The notes: generated from the sequence alone by a model not told the origin. A stretch of DNA of 50,194 nucleotides from an uncultured Halomonas sp. (GCF_947490095.1 NZ_CANLFS010000023.1:1-50194); one strand, 5' to 3'. Shown: positions 27,908 through 36,132, numbered from the stretch's first letter. Numbers and translations are program-made.

Positions 27908-28447
27908 ATGAAAGGCCGTAACATGACCCGCTGGCGCGACCCGGCCAAGGACCCGCGCCAGGAGCCCAAGAGCCACCTGATCACCGCCGAGGGCGCCGAG
28001 CGACTACGCGGCATCCTCGACCATCTCGCCCGGGTCAAGCGCCCCGCCCTCTCCACCAAAGTAGGCGAGGCGGCGGCCCTGGGCGACCGCTCGGAGAACG
28101 CCGATTACACCTATAACAAGAAGGAGCTCAACCGCGTCATCGCGCGCATCCGCTACCTGACCAAGCGGCTCGACGAGCTGACGGTGGTGGACCGCCTGCC
28201 GGCGGATACCGGCAAGGTCTACTTCGGCGCCTTCGTGACCCTGGAGGATGAAGAAGGCGAGGAGATGCGCATCCGCATCGTCGGCCACGACGAGATCGCC
28301 CCGGACCGGCACTGGATCAGCGTCGACTCACCGCTGGCCAAGGCGCTGCTCGGCAAGCCCCTGGATGAGGAAGTCACCGTGGCCGCCCCCGGCGGCGAGA
28401 CTACCTATATCATTACCGAGATCGACTACCGCGACCCACAGGCCTGA
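27908..28447 (+). CDS. greB: Transcription elongation factor GreB
   Basis: Rescues backtracked RNA polymerase by stimulating transcript cleavage. The 179-residue protein has the N-terminal coiled coil with GDRSENADYTYNKKELNRVIARIRYLTKRL (quoted in part: LGDRSENADY), whose acidic tip residues act in the catalytic centre. It ends in the FKBP-like domain FRIVG-type IRIVGHDEI and the SVDSPLAKALLGK motif. The ATG follows GAGGA by 5 bases. It ends one base before the convergent rsmC stop. Confidence 0.95.
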   Translation: MKGRNMTRWRDPAKDPRQEPKSHLITAEGAERLRGILDHLARVKRPALSTKVGEAAALGDRSENADYTYNKKELNRVIARIRYLTKRLDELTVVDRLPADTGKVYFGAFVTLEDEEGEEMRIRIVGHDEIAPDRHWISVDSPLAKALLGKPLDEEVTVAAPGGETTYIITEIDYRDPQA

Positions 28448-29491
28448 TCAGCGCTTGATGGCGCGATAGACGCGGAAGCGACGATCATCGGCGAGCACCT
28501 CGAAGCGACCGAAGGCGCGCTCTAGCCGGTCCGGATAGGGCAGGAAAGCGTTGGCCACGATGATCAGCGCCCCACCGGGCCGCAGATGAGCGGGGGCCTC
28601 GCCGATCAGCCGGGCCGCGGGGCCGTAATCGATGGCGCGCTCCTGATGGAAAGGCGGATTGCTGATGATGGCGTCGAACTGACGCCCCGCCAGGGCGGAA
28701 TAGACGTCGCTTTCCAGCACCTCGCCGGCCAGCCCGTTGGCCGCCAGGCTGCGCCGAGTCGCTTCCACCGCGAAGGCGTTGACGTCCACCGCACTGACCC
28801 CGGCCCCGCCATGCGCCAGCCAGGCGGCGAGGATGCCGTCGCCGCACCCCATGTCCAGCAGCTCGCCCGACGCCATTGACGCCTGCCCTCCCAGCGCATC
28901 CGGCAGGGTCTCCAGCAGCAGCCGGGTGCCCTCGTCGAGCTTGCCGTGGCCGAACACCCCCGGGTGGCTGGCGAGAGTCAGTCGTCCATCCTCCGGGCCC
29001 ACCTCGAAGTGGGTCCAGGCCGCCTCCGGCGCGATGTCCAGGCGGCCGAGCCGGGTCTCGAACAGCGAACAGCGCCGAGCGCTATCGAGCTTGCGACACC
29101 CCAGGCCGAGGGCGGCCAGCACCTTGAGCACCCGCTTGATGCCCCCCTGGTTCTCGCCCACCAGTTGCAAGGGGGTGCCCTCGGGCAGCGTGGCGCATAG
29201 CCACAGCAGCCACCATTCGCCCAGGGCATGACTCTTGGGCCAGAACAATACCGCCCCGGCCGGCGTAGCCCGCTCGTCGACAAGCTCCGGGGTAAATGGC
29301 GAGTGTGCCTTCCCGCCGGCGCCTCGCCAGGCCTCGCGCACCATCAGGTCGGCACTGACCGCCACGCCCTGTCCCGCCTCCAGCCAGGCGTCCCGGGGTG
29401 GCGCGACCCACCACCAGCCGCGATAGTCGTCATCCTGGCGCTCCAGCAGCTGGCAGACCGGGTTCTCGGCACGTGGCATCTCGGCATTCAT
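28448..29491 (-). CDS. rsmC: 16S rRNA m2G1207 methyltransferase
   Basis: Methylates G1207 of 16S rRNA in the 30S subunit. The 347 residues contain two methyltransferase-like halves, the first degenerate and the second active. The SAM site is LLDMGCGDGILAAWLA, followed by SAVDVNAFAVEATRRS, and the base-binding motif is SNPPFHQE. The ATG was chosen because it overlaps the cmoM stop (ATGA); upstream in-frame sequence belongs to cmoM. The gene order cmoM-rsmC makes this a small RNA-modification operon. Confidence 0.94.
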   Translation of the reverse strand: MNAEMPRAENPVCQLLERQDDDYRGWWWVAPPRDAWLEAGQGVAVSADLMVREAWRGAGGKAHSPFTPELVDERATPAGAVLFWPKSHALGEWWLLWLCATLPEGTPLQLVGENQGGIKRVLKVLAALGLGCRKLDSARRCSLFETRLGRLDIAPEAAWTHFEVGPEDGRLTLASHPGVFGHGKLDEGTRLLLETLPDALGGQASMASGELLDMGCGDGILAAWLAHGGAGVSAVDVNAFAVEATRRSLAANGLAGEVLESDVYSALAGRQFDAIISNPPFHQERAIDYGPAARLIGEAPAHLRPGGALIIVANAFLPYPDRLERAFGRFEVLADDRRFRVYRAIKR

Positions 29492-30387
29492 GGCAGGGGC
29501 TCCTGGTGCTGTAAAGAGGTTGGAGAAGTGGCGGGTGAAAAAGCGGATGAAGAGTCGGGCAAAGAGGCAGAGGGAACGGGGGCGTCGGGGCGCACCAGGG
29601 TATAGAGCAGATAGCGGCCCAGCCGCCAGTGAGGATCGACCCGACAGTAGCGCCACTCGAGCTCGAACAGCCGCTCGCGCTCGACATCACTCGGTGGCGG
29701 GCTGCGCAGATAATCGTGAAAGACGCGCAGCCCCGCCACACCACGCACTTCCAGGCCCAGCTCGGCGCTCCAGGCCATGATCTGGGCATGGGTCAGCGGC
29801 GAGATCGGGGTCAGTCGACGCCGTAGTCCCTTCCCCTCCAGGCGATCATCCAGGGCCTTCTCCAGGTTACCCTTGACCACATTGGAGAAGCGCAGGGCAT
29901 CACGGTTGAAGACCATCAACGAGAGCTGCCCGCCCGGGGCCAGCAGCCCCGCCAGAATGGCCAGCGCCGCCCGCGGATCCCCCAGCCACTCCAACACCGC
30001 ATGGCAGGCGACCAGCGACCAGGGGCCCGGTGCTCGCTCGGGAAGGGCCTGCAGCGTGGCCGGAATGAAGCTCACCTCACGCCCTGCGGATATGCCCAGG
30101 AGCGCCTCGCGCGCCCGCTCGAGCATCTCAGCGGAGGGCTCGGCCAGGGTGACCGGGTGACCCCGCCCGGCGAACCAGGCGGCCAGCTGGCCCAGGCCGC
30201 CCCCCACATCGAGCAGCGGCTGGCTGCGAAGGTCAAGCATCTCGGGCAACAGACGGTCGAGCAGCGCCAGGCGCAGCTCGCCGCGTATGCCGCCGTAGAG
30301 GCTGGCGGCGAACTTGTCGGCCAGGCCATCGAAGTGGCGATCGCCATGGACAGAGAGTGCGGAGAGTGGAGACGAGGGAGCGGTCAT
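29488..30387 (-). CDS. cmoM: tRNA 5-carboxymethoxyuridine methyltransferase
   Basis: Converts cmo5U34 to its methyl ester mcmo5U in certain tRNAs, the step after CmoA and CmoB. The 299-residue protein matches E. coli CmoM (SmtA): DRHFDGLADKFAASLYGGIRGELR at the start, LLDVGGGLGQLAAWFA, HAVLEWLGDPR, LLAPGGQLSLMVFNRDAL, GVRVFHDYLR as GLRVFHDYLR, and LEWRYCRVDPHWRLGRYLL. The last 30 residues are a Ser/Pro-rich extension. AAGGTAG lies 7 bases before the ATG. It is divergent from the tRNA-Arg gene. Confidence 0.93.
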   Translation of the reverse strand: MTAPSSPLSALSVHGDRHFDGLADKFAASLYGGIRGELRLALLDRLLPEMLDLRSQPLLDVGGGLGQLAAWFAGRGHPVTLAEPSAEMLERAREALLGISAGREVSFIPATLQALPERAPGPWSLVACHAVLEWLGDPRAALAILAGLLAPGGQLSLMVFNRDALRFSNVVKGNLEKALDDRLEGKGLRRRLTPISPLTHAQIMAWSAELGLEVRGVAGLRVFHDYLRSPPPSDVERERLFELEWRYCRVDPHWRLGRYLLYTLVRPDAPVPSASLPDSSSAFSPATSPTSLQHQEPLP

Positions 30388-30480
30388 CGGACTACCTTGA
30401 TCGAAGATGCCGGCATTCTACCTGCAAGCCGCACCGAGCTCATATTCTTCCCGGCAAACACGTCGATGCCGGCGCCACGG

Positions 30481-30509
30481 TTCCCCTCGGCGGCGCATTT
30501 CTCTATAAT
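30481..30509 (+). promoter_or_regulatory. Promoter of tRNA-Arg(CCU)
   Basis: A perfect TATAAT (30504-30509) lies 12 bases before the mature tRNA; TTCCCC 17 bases upstream is a weak -35. The -10 to tRNA distance leaves a very short 5' leader. Confidence 0.6.
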
Positions 30510-30521
30510 GCGCAACGCGCT

Positions 30522-30598
30522 GCCCCCTTAGCTCAGCTGGATAGAGCGTCCCCCTCCTAAGGGGAAGGTCTCAGGTTCGAATCCTGAAGGGGGCGCCA
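30522..30598 (+). tRNA. tRNA-Arg (anticodon CCU)
   Basis: A complete cloverleaf. The acceptor GCCCCCT pairs with AGGGGGC. The D arm contains TAGCTCAGCTGGATAGAGC, the anticodon stem TCCCC/GGGGA encloses the loop CTCCTAA with anticodon CCT, and the T arm contains GGTTCGAATCC. The discriminator base is G and CCA is encoded. It reads AGG codons, which are rare in this GC-rich segment. The 492 bases from here to the porin gene hold an AT-rich upstream region and an FNR-type site, with no supported gene. Confidence 0.97.
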
Positions 30599-30932
30599 TC
30601 TCCCCTCCCCTATCTCCATGACTCGTTCACCGGCATGCCATGCGAGACTTGTCGTCTCGGCTAGGATCGCCCGCTTTCTCCCTAATTGCTTGGCCCGATA
30701 GCTCGTGCGTTCGGCCGCGCCGTCAGCGACTCCGGTGACAGGCCTCCTGCAATCGGCATCGCCGCTTCTCCAGGCTATTTATGAAGGCCAAACGGGGCAC
30801 GGTGACCCACTCATATTCAAGCATATTTTATATCACGTCCATGACCCCAAACATGGCGTTAATCCTTCCTTAACCAGCCGTTTTGCGAAATATTCCAGTG
30901 GCTACAGGCAGATCTCTGGATCTTTCAACTGA

Positions 30933-30946
30933 TTGATCCATATCAA
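30933..30946 (+). promoter_or_regulatory. Perfect FNR/ANR/DNR box upstream of the DcaP-like porin
   Basis: TTGATCCATATCAA matches the FNR consensus TTGATNNNNATCAA at all ten specified bases. It lies in an AT-rich stretch 145 bases before the porin start. TTTCAA (30923-30928) and AATAAT just downstream could be promoter hexamers straddling it, in which case binding would repress; activation from a promoter further down is equally possible. Confidence 0.6.
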
Positions 30947-31090
30947 TAATCTTCCATACCTCGGTGGTGTGATCGGATCGTCGGGATGGTTAGCATGGCA
31001 ACCATCGGCGGCAAGCGGAATCCTCAAGAGAACCCGCGGGCGTCGCCGAGCGACTCTTGCCCCTAGGGCGTTCCGTAGAAGGAAAAGCCA

Positions 31091-32260
31091 ATGACAGTCC
31101 CCATCCGCCTCAAGCACGTCACGCTGCTCGCCGGCGGCACCCTGGCGCTCGCCATCGCCTCGGCCTCCCACGCCGTCGACTTCGAGGTGGGCAATACCAC
31201 CGCCAGCGTCTACGGCTTCGCCAAGCTGGACATGATCTACGACGTCGACAACGATCTTGGCAACCTGGCCGCGCGCCCACGCATTCGGATCGATGGCCAG
31301 CAGAGCAGCGATGGGCACTTCAATACCCATGCCTACCAGAGTCGCCTGGGCTTCAAGACCGCCACCCCCATGGGCGACAGCAACCTGACCACCATGATCG
31401 AGGTGGACTGGTTCGATAACGCCCCTGAGGGTGGCGACCTGCGCCTGCGCCACGCCTTCGGCCGCTGGAACGGCATCACGGCGGGCAAGACCTGGACCAA
31501 CTTCGGCAGCCTGCTGGGCAAGACCCCGACCATTGACCTTGCGCCCCAGCCGGGCCAGAGCAAGGTCGGCCGCAAGGCGCAGCTGCGCTACTCCTGGAAC
31601 AACTGGCATATTGCCCTGGAGAACCCGGACCCGGACGACTATGCCGATGGCGTAGCGGCCTCCAACCCCAGCGCCAAGAAGAAGGTCCATGGCGACGCCA
31701 AGACCGGCCTGCCCGATCTGACCCTGCGTTACCAGAACAAGACCGCCGGCCTTCACTACTCCGCCGCCGCCATGGTCCGCCAATTGGAAGTCGAGGAGGT
31801 CAACGGCGCCGATGACAGCGCCACCGGCTATGGCCTCAACCTGGCGGCGCGCTACCCGGCAAGCGACACCCTGACCCTGCGCGGCGCGCTGACCTGGGGC
31901 GACGGCATCGGCGAATACTTGCAGAACAACCCCTCGGCGCCGGGCTACTGGGATGGGAGCCATATCGAGACCGTCGAGGCCTGGGGCGCGAACGTGGGCA
32001 TGAGCCTGGCCGCCGGCCCGGGTGCCATCAATCTGGGATACGGTATTTCCAAGGCGGACCTGGATGATGCCTATGCCAATGGATTTGCTAGCGGTGATGG
32101 CGCCAATGAGCAGTTCGAGGCGGTGCACCTGAACTATATCTGGTCGCCGATCCAGCACGTCAGCTACGGCATCGAGGCGGCCTACCATACCCGCGAAGTG
32201 GTCGATGGCCGCGATGGCGACGCGGTACGCCTGCAGGGCATGGTCAAGTACAGCTTCTAG
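31091..32260 (+). CDS. DcaP-like trimeric outer-membrane porin
   Basis: A 389-residue precursor with a signal peptide ending near ASASHA. The mature beta-barrel starts VDFEVGNTTASVYGFAKLDM, typical of the DcaP family, and ends in aromatic YSF, the Bam recognition signal. The internal segments FNTHAYQSRLGFKTATP, GRWNGITAGKTWTNFGSLL and DLAPQPGQSKVGRKAQLRY fit the family (named in parts). DcaP porins admit small acidic solutes such as dicarboxylates; the substrate here is inferred. AAGGA precedes the ATG. The FNR box upstream suggests oxygen or nitrate control. Confidence 0.85.
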   Translation: MTVPIRLKHVTLLAGGTLALAIASASHAVDFEVGNTTASVYGFAKLDMIYDVDNDLGNLAARPRIRIDGQQSSDGHFNTHAYQSRLGFKTATPMGDSNLTTMIEVDWFDNAPEGGDLRLRHAFGRWNGITAGKTWTNFGSLLGKTPTIDLAPQPGQSKVGRKAQLRYSWNNWHIALENPDPDDYADGVAASNPSAKKKVHGDAKTGLPDLTLRYQNKTAGLHYSAAAMVRQLEVEEVNGADDSATGYGLNLAARYPASDTLTLRGALTWGDGIGEYLQNNPSAPGYWDGSHIETVEAWGANVGMSLAAGPGAINLGYGISKADLDDAYANGFASGDGANEQFEAVHLNYIWSPIQHVSYGIEAAYHTREVVDGRDGDAVRLQGMVKYSF

Positions 32261-32278
32261 GCCCGCCGGTGATGGCTC

Positions 32279-32304
32279 AAGCCCCGGCCGGCTGGCCGGG
32301 GCTT
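32279..32304 (+). terminator. Terminator of the DcaP-like porin gene
   Basis: AAGCCCCGGCC/GGCCGGGGCTT, an 11-bp perfect stem with a GGCT loop, is followed by CTTT and lies 19 bases after the stop codon. Confidence 0.85.
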
Positions 32305-32352
32305 CTTTAGGGTATTGATGGGGTAATGAAACAGGCGGGTTAACAGCCAAGC

Positions 32353-33432
32353 TTAACGGCGATCCAGCTGGCGCACCTCGAGCTCATAGTTGTTGACGCC
32401 TTCACGAGCGTTGCCAAACTTCTGACCGTTGGCACGAATAGTGTAGCGTCCCGGCTCCAGCTCGGCCTCAAGGTCAACGTTTCCATTAAAGCCTTCCCCG
32501 GCCCCCTCGGCCACCACATTCCCACTCTGATCCAGCACCTCAAGCACCAGGCGATAGGTGCTCTCGTAACCCGAGGGATAGGTCGAAGTGGTCACCGCGA
32601 CACGGCCCGCTTCGGCCATGTTGAAGGTAAGCACCTCACCGCGGGCACGAATCTTGACGTCGGTCTTGATCGTCTGGAACGCCTGAGAGCGTGCGGAGGG
32701 TTCATCGTCAGGCTCCGCGAGATCACCGGCCTGGGATGGCTTGGCCGAGTCGACGCTTGCTGTCGCACTTGGCGCCACACTCGCGGTGCCCTCCTGAGCG
32801 GCGACCTCCTGGGCGGGCTCTGATGCCGGGGCCGCTTCGGGCCGTTCATCGGCAGCCCCCAGCGTCGCAACGGCGTTATCACCGCGCACGAAAACGGACC
32901 CGGCGCTTTCACGGCCCTTGCCGGTAAAGAAGATACCGTCCCCGTCACTTACGCCTTCCGCGAGTTCTCGGCCCTGTGAATCGAGGCCGCGGATACGCAC
33001 CGAGTAGCCATCACCGGCGCGACCCCGAGTGCCAAAGCGCTGTGCTTCGACACGTAGCACATAATCGCCTGGCTCCAGACGCTGGCTCATCTGCAGGCCA
33101 CCGCTCTGCCCCAACGCTTCGTCGCGAGCGACGACATTACCCTGCGCATCTTCGAGCACCGCGGCAATACGGTAATCATCGCTGTAGCCCGCCGTGACGC
33201 GGCTCTCGAAACGATACATGCCGGCCTCGGTCACGTTGAAGTCGTGGGCGTTGGCGCTACCGAACCTGAAGCTTCGACTGCGGGCATCCGTCTCGGAGTT
33301 GAACAGCCCGGTCAGGTCCAGTCCCTTGCCTTCTTCACGAAAGCGATCCTGCATCTCACTGGCCAACGCTGGGGTCGCTGACAGAGCAAGCCCCAGGCTT
33401 AGAAGGCCAGCGGTGACAAAAGGCCTTTTCAT
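32353..33432 (-). CDS. Exported protein with two duplicated beta-sandwich (PPC-like) domains
   Basis: A 359-residue precursor with a signal peptide ending near PALA-SEM. Two copies of one domain are visible, at about residues 60-150 and 265-355. Each has a FN(V/M)xEAG start, a Y-x-x-x-YR strand, a GNVVA turn, LEPGxY(V/T)(L/I)R and a C-terminal Q(R/K)FG segment. A linker rich in Ala, Glu and Pro (about 190-250) joins them. The fold resembles bacterial pre-peptidase C-terminal (PPC) domains. No catalytic residues are seen; it probably binds something in the periplasm or at the cell surface. GAGG precedes the ATG by 5 bases. Confidence 0.7.
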   Translation of the reverse strand: MKRPFVTAGLLSLGLALSATPALASEMQDRFREEGKGLDLTGLFNSETDARSRSFRFGSANAHDFNVTEAGMYRFESRVTAGYSDDYRIAAVLEDAQGNVVARDEALGQSGGLQMSQRLEPGDYVLRVEAQRFGTRGRAGDGYSVRIRGLDSQGRELAEGVSDGDGIFFTGKGRESAGSVFVRGDNAVATLGAADERPEAAPASEPAQEVAAQEGTASVAPSATASVDSAKPSQAGDLAEPDDEPSARSQAFQTIKTDVKIRARGEVLTFNMAEAGRVAVTTSTYPSGYESTYRLVLEVLDQSGNVVAEGAGEGFNGNVDLEAELEPGRYTIRANGQKFGNAREGVNNYELEVRQLDRR

Positions 33433-33460
33433 ATAACCTCACTCGATCTCGCCGGTGGAA

Positions 33461-33490
33461 TAAAAAAAGCCGACCCCTGAGGATCGGCTT
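33461..33490 (-). terminator. Terminator of the general porin gene
   Basis: On the - strand the stem AAGCCGATCC/GGGTCGGCTT is followed by a run of T, a textbook intrinsic terminator about 40 bases after the porin stop codon and just before the PPC-like gene. Confidence 0.9.
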
Positions 33491-33530
33491 CTGTGTTCGG
33501 ACCTTCAGGCAGGAAGCCCTGCGAGAAAGT

Positions 33531-34583
33531 TTAGAACAGGTAGGTCACGCCAACGCCAACGCCGTCACCTGCATCGCCGTCCTGGTCGCGCCAGGCGGCC
33601 TCGGCCCAGGTGTACATGGCGTCGGAGATGTTATAGGTGGCACCGATAATGACTTCGTTACGGTTATCTTCGTCGTTGCCGGTATCGTTCGGACGGTTGT
33701 TGGCATCGATTTCGCTGATACCCTCACCGCCTACGTCGACATACTGGTAGGCGCCGTAGATATCACCCATGCCATAGCCGTAACGGGCACCCAGGGCATA
33801 GAAGTCAGTGTCGATGATATCGTCGGTATCACCTTCGAAGCGCTCATACTTGGCAGCGAGACGCAGGGTATCGATGGTGTACTGGAAGGTTACACCGTAC
33901 TGGTCACCAACACTTTCGACATTACCGTTGGCATCGATGTACTGGAAGTTTTCCAGGTTATCGTAGACAGCGGCGACGGAGAACGCACCGGCGGTATACT
34001 TCAGGCCACCGAAGGCGGAAGCACTACCAGAATCGTCGAGGTTTTCGTCCTCGGCGTCACCCTTGTACTGGGTACCCAGGGCAAACTGGAAGCCGCTGAA
34101 GACCGGAGAGGTGTAGGTCACCTTGTCGGTCTCACGGATGCCGCCATAACCAATTTCGGAGGTCGAGTCGGAGACGTCGAAACCTTCGTTGTTGGTGATC
34201 GGATCCTGGATCCAGTCGTCGATCAGCTGGTCATAGGAGCCCACACGGACGTCACCGAAGTTGCCCTTCAGGCCAACATAAGCCTGGTCACCGGAGTCAC
34301 GACCCGCGGTCTTCATCTCATCGGCTTTCATGTCGTCGAGTTCGAGCTTGAGGTAGCCGGTCAGGCCCGGGTTGATCTCGTGCTCGGCGGCGAAGCCAAA
34401 GGTGGTACCGTTATCGGTGAGCTCGTCGGTGGTATCGGGACCCTGATCGATGCTGTAGTAGGCGATCTGGATGTTGCCGTAGATATCCAGCTTGGTGCCG
34501 TCCTGGTTATAGACGGTGGCGGCCTGGGCGCCGGAGGCAACCATGGTGCCAGCAATAGCAGTCGCTAACAGTGTCTTTTTCAT
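33531..34583 (-). CDS. General trimeric porin (OmpC/OmpF-like)
   Basis: A 350-residue precursor: signal peptide MKKTLLATAIAGTMVASGAQA, then the barrel starting ATVYNQDGTKLDIYGNIQ and ending YLF. Typical segments include FGFAAEHEINPGLTGYLKLE, QAYVGLKGNFGDVRVGSYD, and alternating short beta strands. The surface is very acidic (repeated DT, DD, DE runs), as expected in a halophile. Loop 3 includes a DWIQDPITNNEGFD stretch. The codon choice is narrower than in neighbours (mostly C-ending), consistent with high expression. A 402-base gap upstream carries its promoter. Confidence 0.92.
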   Translation of the reverse strand: MKKTLLATAIAGTMVASGAQAATVYNQDGTKLDIYGNIQIAYYSIDQGPDTTDELTDNGTTFGFAAEHEINPGLTGYLKLELDDMKADEMKTAGRDSGDQAYVGLKGNFGDVRVGSYDQLIDDWIQDPITNNEGFDVSDSTSEIGYGGIRETDKVTYTSPVFSGFQFALGTQYKGDAEDENLDDSGSASAFGGLKYTAGAFSVAAVYDNLENFQYIDANGNVESVGDQYGVTFQYTIDTLRLAAKYERFEGDTDDIIDTDFYALGARYGYGMGDIYGAYQYVDVGGEGISEIDANNRPNDTGNDEDNRNEVIIGATYNISDAMYTWAEAAWRDQDGDAGDGVGVGVTYLF

Positions 34584-34735
34584 GATGATGTTCCTTTGAC
34601 TAGCAGTCTGTTTCGATCGTTTATTGCCGACCGCTCTTGGGCGATTCGGCGGGCCTGGCCGGTCTGCGCCGGCTCGTCTCGGCGAGCCTTCTCGCGAAGG
34701 GTGCCGGTGCGAGCCTCACTTCGGCAAAGCCTTAG

Positions 34736-34762
34736 TTATATTCCAATGCTCGCAGGAGCAAC
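34736..34762 (-). promoter_or_regulatory. Candidate promoter of the general porin
   Basis: On the - strand, TTGCTC and TATAAC are 15 bases apart, 150 bases before the porin start; a second TATAAG lies at 34764-34769. The 5' leader would contain the hairpin GGCTCG/CGAGCC (34671-34688). The rest of the 34584-34985 gap is AT-rich with no supported gene. Confidence 0.35.
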
Positions 34763-34985
34763 CTTATACCGGCTCATGAGGGAACGCAAGAAGAAAAAAC
34801 ACTGTTTTCCTACGTCTCGCTCTTACTTCATGGAACTTTTGTCTACTATCGCAAACACACGCCTGTCGGCGCTTTCAGCATAATGCCCTGCCAATATAAC
34901 GAACACAAGCCGAGGCTCGGGCAGCGCCCATTCGCGGTGCCATGACAAACAAAAATCGCTAAAAAATTACTTTATTTTCAGTGCG

Positions 34986-36053
34986 TTACTTTTCGCCATG
35001 CTTAGCCATCAAGGCCGCGAGTTTCTCTTCCATGGTGGCCGGCGCCGACTCGGCCCGCTCGAGGGCTGGCTGGCGGGCTTCCTGACTGGGGCCCTTGCCC
35101 TGCCCCTTCTTCAGTTTGCCTTTTCCTTGCCCCCCGGCCTTGCCCGGCTTCCCGCGCCCCGGGGTAGTACGACCTTGGTTTTTACCGCTCTGATTATTAT
35201 CCCCAGGGTTATTACGCCCTGAGTTATTACGCCCCTGGCCGGCACGCTTCTCGCCCTGCAGGCGCTCTAGCTTGCGGTGAGCGTAATCGGCGGACTGAGC
35301 ATCCACCTTGCCGGCGGGCTGGCCGTCGAGATCGATACGCTCGGCGTCCTCACGCATCGCCTTGAGGTAACGCGGCAGGTTGACGTAGCAGGCCAGGGCG
35401 CGACGCACCAGCTTTTCGGGCCAGGGCTCGCGGGCGGCCAGCACCTCATGGATGCCTACCATCAGCGGACGGGTATGGCCCTGGAAGAAGGCGCCAGGAT
35501 AGCGCTGGTACCACTCGTGGAGCAGCGCCTGAGGAGACGGCGCCGCGGCCTTGGGGACCGCGGTTTCGGGAGCCGCTGTCTCGGGGGCCGTTGTTTCAGG
35601 GGCCACGGCTTCGGGGGCCACGGCTTCAGGGGCCACGGCTTCAGGGGCCACGGCTTCGGGAGCCACTGCTTTAGGGGCCTCTGCTTCGGGAGCCACTGTC
35701 TCGTAGAAGCCGGATGTATCCGGCGCTGCGGGAGCCTCGGGGACCGCTGCTTCGGGGGACCCTGCCTCGTAGGAGCCGGATGTATCCGGTGAGGCAGTGT
35801 CGTTCATCTCGCGATACTTGTCGCTTAGCTCGCGGTGCCTGTCACTCAGCTCCCGGCGCGCCTCCTCCAGCTCCAAGCGGTTGGCTTCGGCTTCGGCCAA
35901 GCGGCGCTGCAGTTCGCCGAGACGCTGGGCCAGCTCCCCCTGCACGCTCTCGGCGTGGCGGCGCGCCTCGCGTTCATGGGCCAGGCGCTCCAGCATCGTT
36001 CGAGTCCGCCCATCCAGGGCGTCCAGCAGCGAGTATACGCGTTGCTCGGCCAA
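34986..36053 (-). CDS. ProQ/FinO-domain RNA-binding protein with coiled coil and pentapeptide repeats
   Basis: A 355-residue protein of unusual build. Residues 1-85 form a charged coiled coil (RRELSDRHRELSDKYREM). Residues 88-175 are a low-complexity linker of VAPEA-type pentapeptides interrupted by two PDTSG(S/F)YE peptides. Residues 176-250 are the FinO/ProQ RNA-binding domain: ALLHEWYQRYPGAFFQ, RPLMVGIHEVL, ALACYVNLPRYLKAM. A Gly/Lys/Asn-rich tail (about 260-340) ends with MEEKLAALMAKHGEK. By family it should bind structured RNAs and affect sRNA regulation. The linker is encoded by 15-bp tandem repeats and two REP-like palindromes, so its length probably varies between strains. Confidence 0.82.
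   Translation of the reverse strand: MAEQRVYSLLDALDGRTRTMLERLAHEREARRHAESVQGELAQRLGELQRRLAEAEANRLELEEARRELSDRHRELSDKYREMNDTASPDTSGSYEAGSPEAAVPEAPAAPDTSGFYETVAPEAEAPKAVAPEAVAPEAVAPEAVAPEAVAPETTAPETAAPETAVPKAAAPSPQALLHEWYQRYPGAFFQGHTRPLMVGIHEVLAAREPWPEKLVRRALACYVNLPRYLKAMREDAERIDLDGQPAGKVDAQSADYAHRKLERLQGEKRAGQGRNNSGRNNPGDNNQSGKNQGRTTPGRGKPGKAGGQGKGKLKKGQGKGPSQEARQPALERAESAPATMEEKLAALMAKHGEK
35565..35700 (-). repeat. 15-bp tandem repeats encoding VAPEA pentapeptides
   Basis: About nine copies of a unit close to GGGGCCACGGCTTCR (given on the + strand) run in frame through the ProQ-like gene. The central four are nearly identical. Each unit adds five residues without shifting the frame. Confidence 0.9.
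35702..35724. repeat. REP-like palindrome inside the ProQ-like gene, copy 1
   Basis: CGTAGAAGCCGGATGTATCC followed by GGC contains the perfect stem GCCGGAT/ATCCGGC around GT. It is read in frame on the - strand as PDTSGFYE. Confidence 0.75.
35768..35792. repeat. REP-like palindrome inside the ProQ-like gene, copy 2
   Basis: CGTAGGAGCCGGATGTATCC followed by GGTGA is a near copy of the element 66 bases away and of the intergenic one at 44400. It is read in frame as PDTSGSYE. Confidence 0.75.
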
Positions 36054-36132
36054 ACCGTTCTCCTCCCACAGGCGCTATGATTCAGGCAATGCCTTCAAGT
36101 CTGTGCCAGATGCATGCCCATGACAAATGTTG

